From the NCBI RefSeq assembly GCF_025363195.1, contig NZ_JANYEK010000141.1:1-32517 (forward strand): a stretch of DNA of 32,517 bases, read 5' to 3'. The notes beneath the pieces were generated by a model, which was not told the origin of the DNA, made no database searches, and saw only the letters and a program-made list of their open reading frames with translations. Positions 16,601-24,622 of the stretch are shown here, in pieces (position 1 is the first letter of the stretch; every line of letters starts with the position of its first letter). The DNA is from Sphingomonas sp. (GTDB lineage Bacteria > Pseudomonadota > Alphaproteobacteria > Sphingomonadales > Sphingomonadaceae). A program made the translations under genes and the position numbers.

Positions 16601-17068
16601 GCGGACATAGCCATTGGCCTGCAACATCGTCGCCAGTCGGTCCCGATCGATGCGCGCCTTGGGCGCCAGCGAGGTGACGAGCTGGCGGATGCGGAACGGG
16701 GTCAGCGTGCGCTGTGCGGCGGCGTTGGCGGTCGTGACCAACAACTGTGGGCTCTTGGTCGGCTGTTGCAGCCGGTGCAACGTCGCCATGCGCTCGGCCA
16801 TGACGCCAAGCGTCGGGCTGGCGCGATCATAGGGCAGACAATCCCAGGCCGGGAAGGTCAGTACCTCGAGTTCCGGGGCGAACACTTGCGCCGTCGCAGC
16901 GACCGCGCGCATTGCGGCTTCGTCCGGCGCGATGAACACCGCGCGCGGCGCCGTTCGTCCTTGGGCAGCACGGGCGAGATCGGCGAGCAGCCATGGCTCG
17001 AACCCGGTCGGGACACCAGAGAGGGTCAGCGGCACTTTTGCGGCGAGGATAGTCTTCAGATCAGGCAT
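13604..17068 (-). CDS. mfd: Transcription-repair coupling factor Mfd
   Basis: 1154 residues, full length. Mfd dislodges RNA polymerase stalled at lesions and recruits UvrA. The N-terminal UvrB-like module has FPAWDCLPYDRASPTLGVM. The RNA-polymerase interaction domain contains DLVVHVDHGIGRYEGL. The translocase core carries Walker A GDVGFGKT (637-644), Walker B DEEQ (738-741), LTLTATPIPRTLQ, and the motif V/VI segments with QLRGRVGRAKTRAYAY. The C-terminal TRCF domain (about 990-1090) follows, with DLDLRMGLYRRL. The start at 17068 is preceded by AAGAAGAAA, a weak purine-rich ribosome binding site. sdhE lies upstream on the same strand, with an inverted REP-like pair between. The stop overlaps the convergent NTF2-like gene. 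Confidence 0.98.
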   Translation of the reverse strand: MPDLKTILAAKVPLTLSGVPTGFEPWLLADLARAAQGRTAPRAVFIAPDEAAMRAVAATAQVFAPELEVLTFPAWDCLPYDRASPTLGVMAERMATLHRLQQPTKSPQLLVTTANAAAQRTLTPFRIRQLVTSLAPKARIDRDRLATMLQANGYVRVETVADSGEFAVRGGLVDLFPSGREQALRLDFFGDEIESVRTFDPQDQRTTGRVEGFTLLPASETLLDEDSIKRFRSRYRERFGATATGDPLYQAISEGRRLAGMEHWLPLFEEKMATVFDHLGEGAVVVRDAGVIAAAEQRFDAITDYHGNRVQAQRSDPGSYRPLPADALYLTAKEFADRANAIPTHQTTQFHEPESATVLDFNVDGPRDFGAERSSGVNVYKAVVHHIRTLQKDGKKPILASYSIGARERLAALLEDQGLKGAVKVDTWQQAQGVATNAVALLVLQLDHGFTAPSVALLTEQDMLGDRLVRRKKRKKSADAFLAEMAMLTPGDLVVHVDHGIGRYEGLTSIPVGQSPHDCVALTYAGGDKLFVPVENLEVLSRYGSDSEGASLDRLGGEAWQRRKSKMKERIREIAGELIATAAERAMRPADVIEVDQGYAQFVDRFPYEETEDQDRAINDVLSDLSKGTPMDRLVVGDVGFGKTEVALRAAFAAAMAGMQVAIVCPTTLLARQHFNTFVARFEGFPINVGRLSRLVGTTETKATKEGLANGQIDVIVGTHAILAKGIEFKRLGLVIVDEEQRFGVTHKERLKSLKTDVHVLTLTATPIPRTLQMAMSGLRELSVIQTPPVDRLAVRTYIMPWDPVVLREALLREHYRGGQSFFVTPRVADVPEIEAFMRDHVPEVRAVVAHGQMSATEVEERMSAFYDKKFEVLISTTIVESGLDIPSANTMIIHRADRFGLAQLYQLRGRVGRAKTRAYAYMTTPPNRIVTETAEKRLKILSDLDSLGAGFQLASHDLDIRGAGNLLGDEQSGHIKEVGYELYQSMLEEAIMEAKAGGQRLRPKDFSPQITVDAPILIPEEYVPDLDLRMGLYRRLNDVDDQDGLEAFAAEMIDRFGALPDATDNLIRVIEIKLNAKKACVSKIDIGPKGALVTFQDDTPPNIPALLAWVDKLNGVARLRPDSKLVVTRTWGDPKSRLHGALQLSKGLAKAAG

Positions 17069-17083
17069 ATTTTCTTCTTAAGT

Positions 17084-17187
17084 CCTCTCCCCTTCTTGGG
17101 AGCGGGTTGGGGGCGAGGCAGGATGGAGAGGTGGGGCTTATGACGACTGCCCCTCGCCCCAACCCTCTCCGCGCAAGCGGGGAGAGG
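17084..17187. repeat. Pair of inverted GC-rich REP-like elements between mfd and sdhE
   Basis: The left copy (17084-17118) begins CCTCTCCCCTTCTTGGGAG and continues with GGGTTGGGGGCGAGG. The right copy (17152-17187) is its near reverse complement, beginning CCTCGCCCCAACCCTCTCC and ending GGGGAGAGG. Each copy has its own internal CTCTCC/GGAGAG-type hairpin, and the two together can form a long stem. The right copy is followed by a T-run (TTTTTT) on the plus strand. Head-to-tail inverted REP pairs of this kind resemble REPIN-like units; genome-wide copy number is not known from this window. Confidence 0.65.
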
Positions 17188-17194
17188 GAGTTTT

Positions 17195-17461
17195 TTAGCG
17201 CGGGATATGGACGTAGTTCAGCAGCTTCATCGCTTCCATCAGGGTGCCCGCATAACGCTCCGGTGCGGGTTCGATCGCCATCGCCCAGGCCATGATATCG
17301 ACATCCTGTTCCTCCATCAGATCTTCGAACAGCTGCATCTCCACCTCGTCCCAGCCGGCGCCATGCGCGTCGAAGAACCCGCCGATCAGCAGGTCGGCTT
17401 CCTTCACGCCGCGGTGATGCGCGCGGAAGTGCAGGCGTTTCAGGCGTATTTCGCGATCCAT
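17195..17461 (-). CDS. sdhE: Succinate dehydrogenase assembly factor SdhE
   Basis: 88 residues, the family length. SdhE promotes covalent attachment of FAD to the SdhA flavoprotein. The RGxxE motif is present as HRGVKEADLLIGGF (residues 16-29), preceded by the typical RLKRLHFRAH helix. The rest of the helical bundle (EVEMQLFEDLMEEQDVDIMAW) matches too. I chose the ATG at 17461, with GGAG about seven bases upstream, over a TTG 18 bases earlier. It is divergent from recG and upstream of mfd on the same strand, a neighbourhood I associate with alphaproteobacteria. Confidence 0.94.
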   Translation of the reverse strand: MDREIRLKRLHFRAHHRGVKEADLLIGGFFDAHGAGWDEVEMQLFEDLMEEQDVDIMAWAMAIEPAPERYAGTLMEAMKLLNYVHIPR

Positions 17462-17535
17462 CTCGGCTCCCAACGGCAATTGCCCGGCGGGCGCTGGCGG
17501 CGACCGTCGGGGGACTGTAGAGGCATCAGATAGTC

Positions 17536-19596
17536 ATGCGGCCCGATATCCTCAATCCATTGTTCGCCGAAGTCACGGCGCTGAAGGGCATCGGCCCCGG
17601 TCTGGCCAAGCCGTTGGAGCGGCTCGGGCTCGAACGGGTGGTGGATGTCGCGTTCCATCTGCCGACCGGGTGGATCGATCGCGTGCCACGCCTGTCGCTC
17701 GACATGGCCGATGCCGGCCGGACGATAGCGATCACGCTGACCGCGCAAAGCTACCGCTCCGGCAACGGACGCGGGCCGACGCGCGTGCAGGCCACGGATG
17801 CGGCGGGCAATTACGTCAGCCTGATATATTTCGGCGGTCACCCCGGATGGGCGAAGAAGCTCGCGCCATTGGGAGAGGCGCGCCGCGTTTCGGGGCGGTT
17901 GGAGCAATACGGGCAGGAATTGCAGATCGTGCACCCCGATTATTGCCTGCCGTTGGAGGAGGCGCCCGATGCCGGTGAGCGCGAGGCGATCTATCCGCTG
18001 TCGGAGGGGATTACCTCGCGCCGGATGGGGCAGTTGACCGAGCAGGCGATCGAGCGCGCGCCGGACCTGGCGGAATGGATCGAACCCGGATTGCTGGCGA
18101 AACGTGAATGGCCCGCCTGGCGCGAGGCGTTGACGCGCATCCATGCCGATCCGTCGGATGCGAAGGCCAAGGAGCGGCTGGCGTATGACGAGATCTTTGC
18201 CAACCAACTGGCATTGAGCCTCGTCCGCCAATCGTCGCGGGCTCGGCGCGGCCGGGCGTTGCAGGGTGACGGACGCCTGCGCGACAAGCTGAACCTGCCC
18301 TACACGCCGACCGGCGCGCAGGCCAGGACGGTCAGCGAGATTGCGGGCGATCTGGCGCAGCAACAACCGATGCTGCGCCTGCTGCAAGGCGATGTCGGAT
18401 CGGGCAAGACGCTGGTTGCGGCGATGGCGCTGCTGATCGCGGTCGAGGCCGGGGCGCAGGGAGCGCTGCTCGCCCCGACCGAAATCCTCGCGCGCCAGCA
18501 TTACGAGACGTTGCGGCGGCAATTGACGGGGTTAGGCGTCGAGGTCGCGATTCTCACCGGGCGCGACAAGGGCAAGGTGCGCGAGGCGACGCTGATGGGC
18601 CTGGCCGCGGGCACGATCGATATCCTGATCGGCACGCATGCGATCTTTCAGGAGGCGGTGACCTACAAGGATCTCGGCCTCGTCGTGGTCGATGAACAGC
18701 ACCGCTTCGGTGTCGCACAGCGCATGATGTTGCAAGCCAAGGCGAAATCCGCGCCACACCTGCTGGCGATGACCGCCACGCCGATCCCGCGCACGCTGAC
18801 GCTGGCGCATTACGGCGAGATGGATGTCAGCCAGCTCGACGAGATGCCGCCCGGTCGCCAGCCGATCGAGACGCGGGTGATCTCGGAGGATCGCCTTGCC
18901 GATGTCGTCGATGCCCTTGCGCGGCATCTGTCGGATGGCGGCCAAGCCTATTGGGTGTGCCCGTTGGTCGAGGAGAGCGCCAAGAGCGATCTCGCCGCCG
19001 CCGAGGCGCGGGCGGAGACGTTGCGGGCGCGGTTCGGGGATCGGGTCGGTCTGGTCCACGGGCGCATGAAGGGCCTGGAAAAGGACGCGGTGATGGCTGA
19101 CTTCTCGGCAGCGAAGACCGGCGTGCTGGTCGCGACCACGGTGATCGAGGTGGGTGTCGACGTGCCCAATGCGACGCTGATCGTGATCGAGGCCGCCGAT
19201 CGCTTCGGTCTCGCCCAACTCCACCAATTGCGTGGGCGGGTCGGGCGGGGGACGGGCAAGTCGAACTGCCTGCTGGTTCGCGGCAATGGTCTCAGCGAAA
19301 CGTCGCGCGCGCGGCTCGCTTTGATGCGTGAGACCAACGACGGCTTTCGCATTGCCGAGGAGGATTTGCGCCTGCGCGGAAGCGGCGAATTGCTCGGTAC
19401 GAAGCAGTCGGGCGAGGCCGCGTTCCGCATCGCCACGCCGGAAATGCTGAGCGATCTGCTGCCGGTCGCAACCGACGATGCCCGCTTGCTGATCGATCGC
19501 GACGGCGGCCTGAGCGGCCCGCGCGGGCAGGCGGCGCGGACGGCGCTGTATCTGTTCGAGCGCGATGCCGGGGTGGCGTTGCTACGCTCGGGCTAG
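17536..19596 (+). CDS. recG: ATP-dependent DNA helicase RecG
   Basis: 686 residues, normal length. RecG remodels stalled replication forks and branched DNA. The N-terminal wedge/OB domain spans roughly 1-160 and begins with the HhH-like LKGIGPGLAKPLERLG. The helicase core has Walker A GDVGSGKT (285-292), DEQH (386-389), AMTATPIPRTL, and the C-terminal motif VI region QLRGRVGRGTGKS. It ends with the conserved DLRLRGSGELLGTKQSG block. It begins 74 bases from the divergent sdhE. Its TAG stop lies in a CTAG shared with the stop of the convergent PilZ gene. Confidence 0.98.
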   Translation: MRPDILNPLFAEVTALKGIGPGLAKPLERLGLERVVDVAFHLPTGWIDRVPRLSLDMADAGRTIAITLTAQSYRSGNGRGPTRVQATDAAGNYVSLIYFGGHPGWAKKLAPLGEARRVSGRLEQYGQELQIVHPDYCLPLEEAPDAGEREAIYPLSEGITSRRMGQLTEQAIERAPDLAEWIEPGLLAKREWPAWREALTRIHADPSDAKAKERLAYDEIFANQLALSLVRQSSRARRGRALQGDGRLRDKLNLPYTPTGAQARTVSEIAGDLAQQQPMLRLLQGDVGSGKTLVAAMALLIAVEAGAQGALLAPTEILARQHYETLRRQLTGLGVEVAILTGRDKGKVREATLMGLAAGTIDILIGTHAIFQEAVTYKDLGLVVVDEQHRFGVAQRMMLQAKAKSAPHLLAMTATPIPRTLTLAHYGEMDVSQLDEMPPGRQPIETRVISEDRLADVVDALARHLSDGGQAYWVCPLVEESAKSDLAAAEARAETLRARFGDRVGLVHGRMKGLEKDAVMADFSAAKTGVLVATTVIEVGVDVPNATLIVIEAADRFGLAQLHQLRGRVGRGTGKSNCLLVRGNGLSETSRARLALMRETNDGFRIAEEDLRLRGSGELLGTKQSGEAAFRIATPEMLSDLLPVATDDARLLIDRDGGLSGPRGQAARTALYLFERDAGVALLRSG

Positions 19597-19910
19597 CGGC
19601 TCGCCACCAGCACCGCGAGCAGTTCGTAATAATCCGAGACGCTGATCGCGCGGTCGAGTTCGCAGCCGATCCGTCCGCCTAGTGACCAGCGCACCTCGGC
19701 CACGACCACGCCGACCACCGGCAAAGTCACGTGCAATCGCGCACCGACCGGCAAATCGTGATCGTATCGCGCCATCAGCCCCTGCGCGGAAATGTTGACC
19801 ACCAGCAGGGATAAGGCGCGCGCATCCGGTCCGAAGGCGCGGGCGCGGTAATGTACTTCGTCGCGCGGTGCCACCCGGCTTTCAGCGCAGGCGGCGTTGC
19901 CCAAGGCCAT
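19593..19910 (-). CDS. PilZ domain protein (putative c-di-GMP receptor)
   Basis: 105 residues, one PilZ domain. The two c-di-GMP-binding parts are visible: an RxxxR-type segment (Arg12, Arg16, in SRVAPRDEV) and a [D/N]xSxxG motif NISAQG (39-44). The usual beta-barrel pattern follows (GARLHVTLPVVGVVVAEVRW, GRIGCELDR). The ATG at 19910 follows GGGGGATC. No membrane segment or effector domain is present, so it likely acts through a partner protein. It lies downstream of tyrS on the same strand, with 140 AT-rich bases between. Confidence 0.88.
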   Translation of the reverse strand: MALGNAACAESRVAPRDEVHYRARAFGPDARALSLLVVNISAQGLMARYDHDLPVGARLHVTLPVVGVVVAEVRWSLGGRIGCELDRAISVSDYYELLAVLVASR

Positions 19911-20026
19911 GGTCTTGATCCCCCAAATGATCGCAACGCCACGTTATGGCCAGGCGCGTAAAGCAGATCGCAAAAAACCTGCTTAACGGCCGTAAACACA
20001 AAAAAAAATTGTATAAAACCAAGTGT

Positions 20027-20048
20027 ATCAACCCGTTTCGGGTGTGAT
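20027..20048. other. Stem-loop after tyrS
   Basis: ATCAACCCG, a TTT loop and CGGGTGTGAT form a stem with one bulged base, seven bases beyond the tyrS stop. On the minus strand an AT-rich stretch with nine T follows about 20 bases later, too far for a textbook intrinsic terminator. It may be a weak tyrS terminator. The AT-rich stretch (about 19999-20018) may contribute to a promoter for the PilZ gene. Confidence 0.4.
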
Positions 20049-20054
20049 AGGCGC

Positions 20055-21281
20055 TTATCCAGCGACGAGCAGGCCGTGATTTTTCTTGCCCGCTGCGATC
20101 GCCACCGGTTCAGCGCCGACGGTGATGTTCATCGCCTCATCGGTCACCTTTTCGCCAGCAACGCGCGCGCCGCCGCCCAAGATCAACCGGCGCGCCTCGC
20201 CCTTGGATTTCGCGAAGCCGAGGCCGATCAGCGCATCGACCACGGCGATGCTGCCCGAGACGACGAAGGTCGGCAGCGATCCGCCGACCGATCCTTCCTC
20301 GAACGTGCGGCGCGCGGTCTCTGCCGCCTCGTCCGCTGCCGCCTGACCGCGACACATCGTGGTCGCGGCATTGGCGAGAATCTTCTTGGCCTCGTTGATC
20401 TCGGCCCCTTCCAGCGCCTCGAGCCGGGTGATCTCATCCAGTGGCAGATCGGTGAACAGGCGCAGGAACTTACCCACATCGCGATCGTCGGTATTGCGCC
20501 AGAATTGCCAATAATCGAAATGCGGCAACTGGTCCTCGTGCAGCCACACCGCGCCCGACATGGTCTTGCCCATCTTGCCGCCATCCGCCGTGGTGATCAG
20601 CGGCGTGGTGATGCCGTAGACCTCCGTACCGTCCATCCGGCGCGAGAGTTCGATGCCGTTGACGATGTTACCCCATTGGTCGCTGCCACCCATCTGCAGG
20701 CGGCAGCCGGCGCGGCGCGACAATTCCAGGAAGTCATAGGCTTGGAGGATCATGTAGTTGAATTCGAGAAAGCTGAGCGATTGCTCGCGATCGAGCCGCA
20801 GCTTGACGCTGTCGAAGCTGAGCATGCGGTTGACCGAGAAATGCTGGCCGACATCGCGCAGGAACGGGATGTATTCGAGCGCATCGAGCCATTCGGCATT
20901 GTCGAGCATCACCGCGTCGGTGGGGCCGTTTCCGAAGGTCAGGAAGCGTTCGAAGATGCGTTTGATCGATACAATGTTGGTCTGGATGCCGTCATGCCCC
21001 AGCAGTTTGCGCGCTTCGTCCTTGAAGCTGGGATCGCCGATCTTGCCGGTGCCGCCGCCCATCAGGACGATCGGCTTGTGGCCGGTCTGCTGCAAACGGC
21101 GCAGAAGCATGATCTGGACTAGGCTGCCGACATGCAGCGACGGCGCGGTAGGATCGAAACCGATATAACCGGGCACGATCTGCGTGGTGGCGAGCGCGTC
21201 GAGCGCTGCCGCATCGGTGGTCTGGTGGATGTAGCCACGCTCGGCGAGGGTGCGCAGCAGGGGGGAAATGTGCTCGGTCAT
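20055..21281 (-). CDS. tyrS: Tyrosyl-tRNA synthetase
   Basis: 408 residues. The class I signatures are PSLHVGS (HIGH-type, His50-Val-Gly52) and KMGKT (236-240, the KMSKS loop). Tyr-specific features include [12 protein letters not shown], the NRMLSF block, and [10 protein letters not shown] with GGSDQWGNI. An S4 RNA-binding domain forms the C-terminus (about 340-408, with [18 protein letters not shown]). The ATG at 21281 has no Shine-Dalgarno; a C-rich run precedes it, so initiation may rely on an A/T-poor leader or a leaderless message. It charges tRNA-Tyr in the cytosol. The next gene upstream (nlpD-like) ends 38 bases away on the same strand, so read-through from that operon is likely. Confidence 0.98.
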   Translation of the reverse strand: MTEHISPLLRTLAERGYIHQTTDAAALDALATTQIVPGYIGFDPTAPSLHVGSLVQIMLLRRLQQTGHKPIVLMGGGTGKIGDPSFKDEARKLLGHDGIQTNIVSIKRIFERFLTFGNGPTDAVMLDNAEWLDALEYIPFLRDVGQHFSVNRMLSFDSVKLRLDREQSLSFLEFNYMILQAYDFLELSRRAGCRLQMGGSDQWGNIVNGIELSRRMDGTEVYGITTPLITTADGGKMGKTMSGAVWLHEDQLPHFDYWQFWRNTDDRDVGKFLRLFTDLPLDEITRLEALEGAEINEAKKILANAATTMCRGQAAADEAAETARRTFEEGSVGGSLPTFVVSGSIAVVDALIGLGFAKSKGEARRLILGGGARVAGEKVTDEAMNITVGAEPVAIAAGKKNHGLLVAG

Positions 21282-21319
21282 GATGGGGGGCGCTTAGCGG
21301 GTTTTTGTGGCGACCGAAA

Positions 21320-22465
21320 CTACAGTATCGGCAGGTGTGCCACGGGGTTCACCGGGGTCCGCCCTTTGCGCATCTCGAAATGCAGCCCCGGACGGTCGGT
21401 GAACCCGGTATCGCCCGACAGCGCGATCCGCTGGCCGCGCTTCACCTTTTGCCCGCGTTGCACCAGCAAGCGGCTGGCATGGCCGTAGACGGTGGTCCAG
21501 CCATCGCCGTGCTTGATGATGATCAGCCCGCCCAGCGCCGCAATCTCGTTGCCGGCATAGGCGACCACGCCGTCAGCGGCGGCGGTGATCGGTGTGCCGA
21601 TGGGCACGGCGATCTTGATGCCATTATTCTTCTCGCCGCTCGCGCCCGGCCCGAACTTGCCGACGACGCGGCCCTGCACGGGCCAGAAGAAGGCGCCGCG
21701 CAAACGCTCCGGTTCCTTGAACGGCGTGGTCGGTGGCAGGATGCGGGTTGGCGATGTGGTCGGTGTGGCGGGGCGCTCGGTCGCGGCGATCGCCGGGCTG
21801 CTGCCGGTAACGAGATCGTCGATATCGAGCTTGAACGCGGAGGCGCGCTCCTCGATGCTGCTGCGACCCGGCGCGTTGCCCGGGATCAGGATGCGGCTGC
21901 CGACGCGCAACACATAGGGTGCGGCGAGATCGTTGGCGGTGACGATGCGCGACCAGTCGATGCCGTAGGCGCGGGAAATGGCGATGCCGGTCTGCCCGGC
22001 GCGGACGAGGTGATAGCGTCCCGCCGGGATGACGAGCCGCTGACCGGAGCGGATCGCGTACGGCGGGGTCAGATTGTTGATGCGGGCGATCGCGTCCGAT
22101 CCGGCGCCGCTGCGCTCGGCGACCGCGCGCAACGTGTCGCCGGGGCGCACGATATAGGTGCTGGCGGGAACAGTCTGCGCGTCGGCGGTAACGGGGCGGG
22201 ATTGCCACGCCGGCGGGGCGCTGGGGAGCTGCTGCACGCTTCCGTTTCGACCGGCCCCATTTCGATCCGCCCCGTTTCGATCCGTTTCATCGGCGCGGCG
22301 CGGTTCGTAGCGGTCGACCTCCGGGTTGCTCTCGGCGCGGGGCGGCGGCATGCCCTGCGGATAGCGATCTTGCGGCGTGTCATAGGAAGCGGGGCGATCG
22401 CCGCTGGGGATGCAGCCGCCGAGCAATGCGGTGGCCATCAACGCCGCAATCCGTCCGCTCATCAT
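21320..22465 (-). CDS. NlpD-like lipoprotein: two LysM domains plus a degenerate M23 (LytM) domain
   Basis: 381 residues. A lipoprotein signal ends in LLGGC (Cys18). An Arg/Asn/Asp-rich low-complexity stretch with repeated RNGA/DRNG follows (about 60-75). Then come LysM 1 (STYIVRPGDTLRAVAERSG, about 103-147), LysM 2 (RYHLVRAGQTGIAISRAYG, about 150-193), a Pro/Thr linker and a C-terminal M23 domain. In active M23 peptidases an HxxxD zinc motif precedes the AP.GTP segment; here it reads NNGIKIAVP, so the His and Asp are lost. HFEMRKG remains. This matches the non-catalytic LytM factors (NlpD/EnvC), which activate cell-wall amidases at division. The serS-surE-nlpD order resembles the surE-pcm-nlpD locus of gammaproteobacteria. 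Confidence 0.88.
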   Translation of the reverse strand: MMSGRIAALMATALLGGCIPSGDRPASYDTPQDRYPQGMPPPRAESNPEVDRYEPRRADETDRNGADRNGAGRNGSVQQLPSAPPAWQSRPVTADAQTVPASTYIVRPGDTLRAVAERSGAGSDAIARINNLTPPYAIRSGQRLVIPAGRYHLVRAGQTGIAISRAYGIDWSRIVTANDLAAPYVLRVGSRILIPGNAPGRSSIEERASAFKLDIDDLVTGSSPAIAATERPATPTTSPTRILPPTTPFKEPERLRGAFFWPVQGRVVGKFGPGASGEKNNGIKIAVPIGTPITAAADGVVAYAGNEIAALGGLIIIKHGDGWTTVYGHASRLLVQRGQKVKRGQRIALSGDTGFTDRPGLHFEMRKGRTPVNPVAHLPIL

Positions 22466-22472
22466 CCTGCCC

Positions 22473-23237
22473 CTATCGATACGCCGCCTTCAGCATATCG
22501 ACTGATTCGTAATGTGTCAGGTCGAGGTGCAGCGGCGTGACCGAAACATAGCCATCGGCGACCGCTTCCAGGTCGGTGGCGTGCGCCGGGGTCTGGACCA
22601 CCGGGCCAAGCGAGAACCAGTGATAATCGTATCCGCGCGGATCGCGCCGGGTATCGACCTGCAACCGCCCGTAATCGCGTAGGCCCTGATGCGCGATGCG
22701 GATGCCCTTAACCGCATCGGCGGTACAAGCGGGAAAGTTGACGTTGATCAACACGCTGGGGGCCAGCGGAGCGTCAATCAGCGGGGCGAGCACGCGCTGG
22801 CCCCAGACGGTGGCGGCTTCGAACGGCACGGCATCGCCCATGCCCTCGCGCGCATAGACCTGACTGAGCGCGATCGACCGCACCCCGGCAAGCGCGCCCT
22901 CCATCGCGGCGGAGACGGTGCCGGAATAGGTCACGTCCTCGGCGAGGTTGGCACCGCGATTGACGCCGGAGAGTATGAGGTCCGGGGGGGTATCCTGCAT
23001 GATCCGGGCGAGTGCCATCATCACCGCATCGGTCGGCGTACCCGCGACGGCATAGCGTTTTTCGGCATGTTTGCGCACGCGGATCGGGCGGCTGAGCGTC
23101 AGCGAATGGCCCGCGCCGGATTGCTCGTCGGCGGGTGCGACGACCCAGACGTCATCGGAGAAATGTGCGGCGATATCCTCCAGCACTGTCAGGCCGGGCG
23201 CATGATAGCCATCGTCGTTGGTGATCAGGATGCGCAT
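22473..23237 (-). CDS. surE: 5'/3'-nucleotidase SurE
   Basis: 254 residues. SurE is a metal-dependent nucleoside monophosphatase linked to stationary-phase survival. The metal ligands are in ILITNDDGY (Asp8, Asp9), Ser40 (DEQSGAGHSLT) and Asn93/Asn97 (SGVNRGANLAEDV). The YSGTVSAAMEG segment follows, as in all family members. The ATG shares one base with the serS stop (TGATG), a termination-reinitiation overlap. The NlpD-like gene starts 7 bases after the surE stop. The three genes therefore form one operon. Confidence 0.97.
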   Translation of the reverse strand: MRILITNDDGYHAPGLTVLEDIAAHFSDDVWVVAPADEQSGAGHSLTLSRPIRVRKHAEKRYAVAGTPTDAVMMALARIMQDTPPDLILSGVNRGANLAEDVTYSGTVSAAMEGALAGVRSIALSQVYAREGMGDAVPFEAATVWGQRVLAPLIDAPLAPSVLINVNFPACTADAVKGIRIAHQGLRDYGRLQVDTRRDPRGYDYHWFSLGPVVQTPAHATDLEAVADGYVSVTPLHLDLTHYESVDMLKAAYR

Positions 23238-24514
23238 CAGGCACGCTCCAGCCGGTTCAGGCCCTTCAGATACGGTTGCAGCACGTCTGGAATCGCCACC
23301 GATCCGTCCTCCTGCTGATAATTCTCGACCACCGCGACCAACGTCCGCCCGACCGCAAGGCCGGAGCCGTTCAGCGTGTGGACGAAGCGGGTCGCCTTCT
23401 CACCGTCCGGCCGGTAGCGCGCGTTCATGCGGCGCGCCTGGAAATCGGTGCAGGTCGAGCAGCTGGAAATCTCGCGATACTGGTTCTGCCCCGGCAGCCA
23501 GACTTCGAGATCGTAGGTGCGCGCGGCGGTAAAGCCCATGTCGCCGGTGCACAATTTCATGCGGCGGAACGGCAGGCCGAGTGCGTCGAGCAACCCTTCC
23601 GCGCACTGCGTCATCCTTTCATGCTCGGCTTCGGATGCTTCCGGCGTGACGATCGAGACCATCTCGACCTTTTCGAACTGATGCTGGCGAATGAAGCCGC
23701 GGGTGTCGCGGCCCGCCGATCCGGCTTCCGAGCGGAAACAGGGGGTGAGCGCGGTAAAACGCAAGGGCAGTTCGCCCTCGCTCAGGATTTTCTCGCGCAC
23801 GATATTGGTCAGGCTGACCTCGGCGGTCGGGATCAGCCAGCGGCCATCGGTCGTCTTGAACAGATCCTCGGCGAATTTGGGCAATTGCCCGGTGCCGAAC
23901 ACCGCCTCGTCACGCACCAGCAGCGGCGGCACGCACAGTTCGTAACCATGCTGCTCGGTCAACGTATCGAGCATGAACTGGCCGAGCGCACGGTGCAGTT
24001 TGGCGGCGCTTCCCCGCACCAAGGTGAACCGCGCGCCGGACATCGCCGCACCGGTTTCGAAATCGAGGCCGAGCGCCGGGCCGAGATCGTCATGCAGCTT
24101 GGCCGGGAAGGACAGGATGGTCGGCGTGCCGTGCGTGTGGACCAGTTCGTTGCCGTCTTCATCCTCGCCTTGGGCCACATCGGCGAGCGGGATATTGGGG
24201 ATCGCAGCCAGCTGGCCCGTCAGTTGCTCGCCGAGCATTTTTTCTTCAGCCTCGACCGCCGGCAGACGTTCCTTGAGCGCGCCGACTTCGGCCATCAAAG
24301 TCGCCGCTGTCGCTTCATCCTTTTGGGCCTTGGCCGCGCCGATCGCCTTGCTCGCCTCGTTGCGACGTGCCTGTCCGATCTGCGCCTCGGTGATCAGCGC
24401 GCGACGTCGTTCGTCCAACGCGACCAATGTCGAGGCAATGGGCGACACCCCGCGCTTCGCCATCGCGGCGTCGAAAGCTTCCGGGTTTTCGCGGATCAGG
24501 CGGATGTCATGCAT
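23237..24514 (-). CDS. serS: Seryl-tRNA synthetase
   Basis: 425 residues, standard length. The N-terminal coiled-coil arm that binds the long variable arm of tRNA-Ser is seen at about 25-105 (alternating charged/Ala-rich helices). The class II core has motif 2 [20 protein letters not shown] and motif 3 [34 protein letters not shown] lies before motif 3. The protein charges tRNA-Ser, and also tRNA-Sec where that exists. The ATG at 24514 has a weak ribosome binding site. It is the first gene of the serS-surE-nlpD-like operon and is divergent from the host-attachment gene across a 108-base gap that must hold both promoters. Confidence 0.98.
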   Translation of the reverse strand: MHDIRLIRENPEAFDAAMAKRGVSPIASTLVALDERRRALITEAQIGQARRNEASKAIGAAKAQKDEATAATLMAEVGALKERLPAVEAEEKMLGEQLTGQLAAIPNIPLADVAQGEDEDGNELVHTHGTPTILSFPAKLHDDLGPALGLDFETGAAMSGARFTLVRGSAAKLHRALGQFMLDTLTEQHGYELCVPPLLVRDEAVFGTGQLPKFAEDLFKTTDGRWLIPTAEVSLTNIVREKILSEGELPLRFTALTPCFRSEAGSAGRDTRGFIRQHQFEKVEMVSIVTPEASEAEHERMTQCAEGLLDALGLPFRRMKLCTGDMGFTAARTYDLEVWLPGQNQYREISSCSTCTDFQARRMNARYRPDGEKATRFVHTLNGSGLAVGRTLVAVVENYQQEDGSVAIPDVLQPYLKGLNRLERA

Positions 24515-24622
24515 GGCCGGGCTATGCCGCCGTGTCCGGCCGGGCGCAACCGCCGCCCTTGCGAAACCTCACGCGGTGCGGCGCGTTGGACGGACACTTA
24601 CATTACAGAAAAGGAATATATC

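Noticed and set aside
17152..17196. Right REP copy plus T-run as terminator of sdhE
   Set aside because: The T-run is on the plus strand, while sdhE is transcribed on the minus strand; as an intrinsic terminator it would point the wrong way.
21305..22540. 411-codon plus-strand frame opposite the NlpD-like gene
   Set aside because: Antisense to a gene with a lipobox, two LysM domains and an M23 domain.
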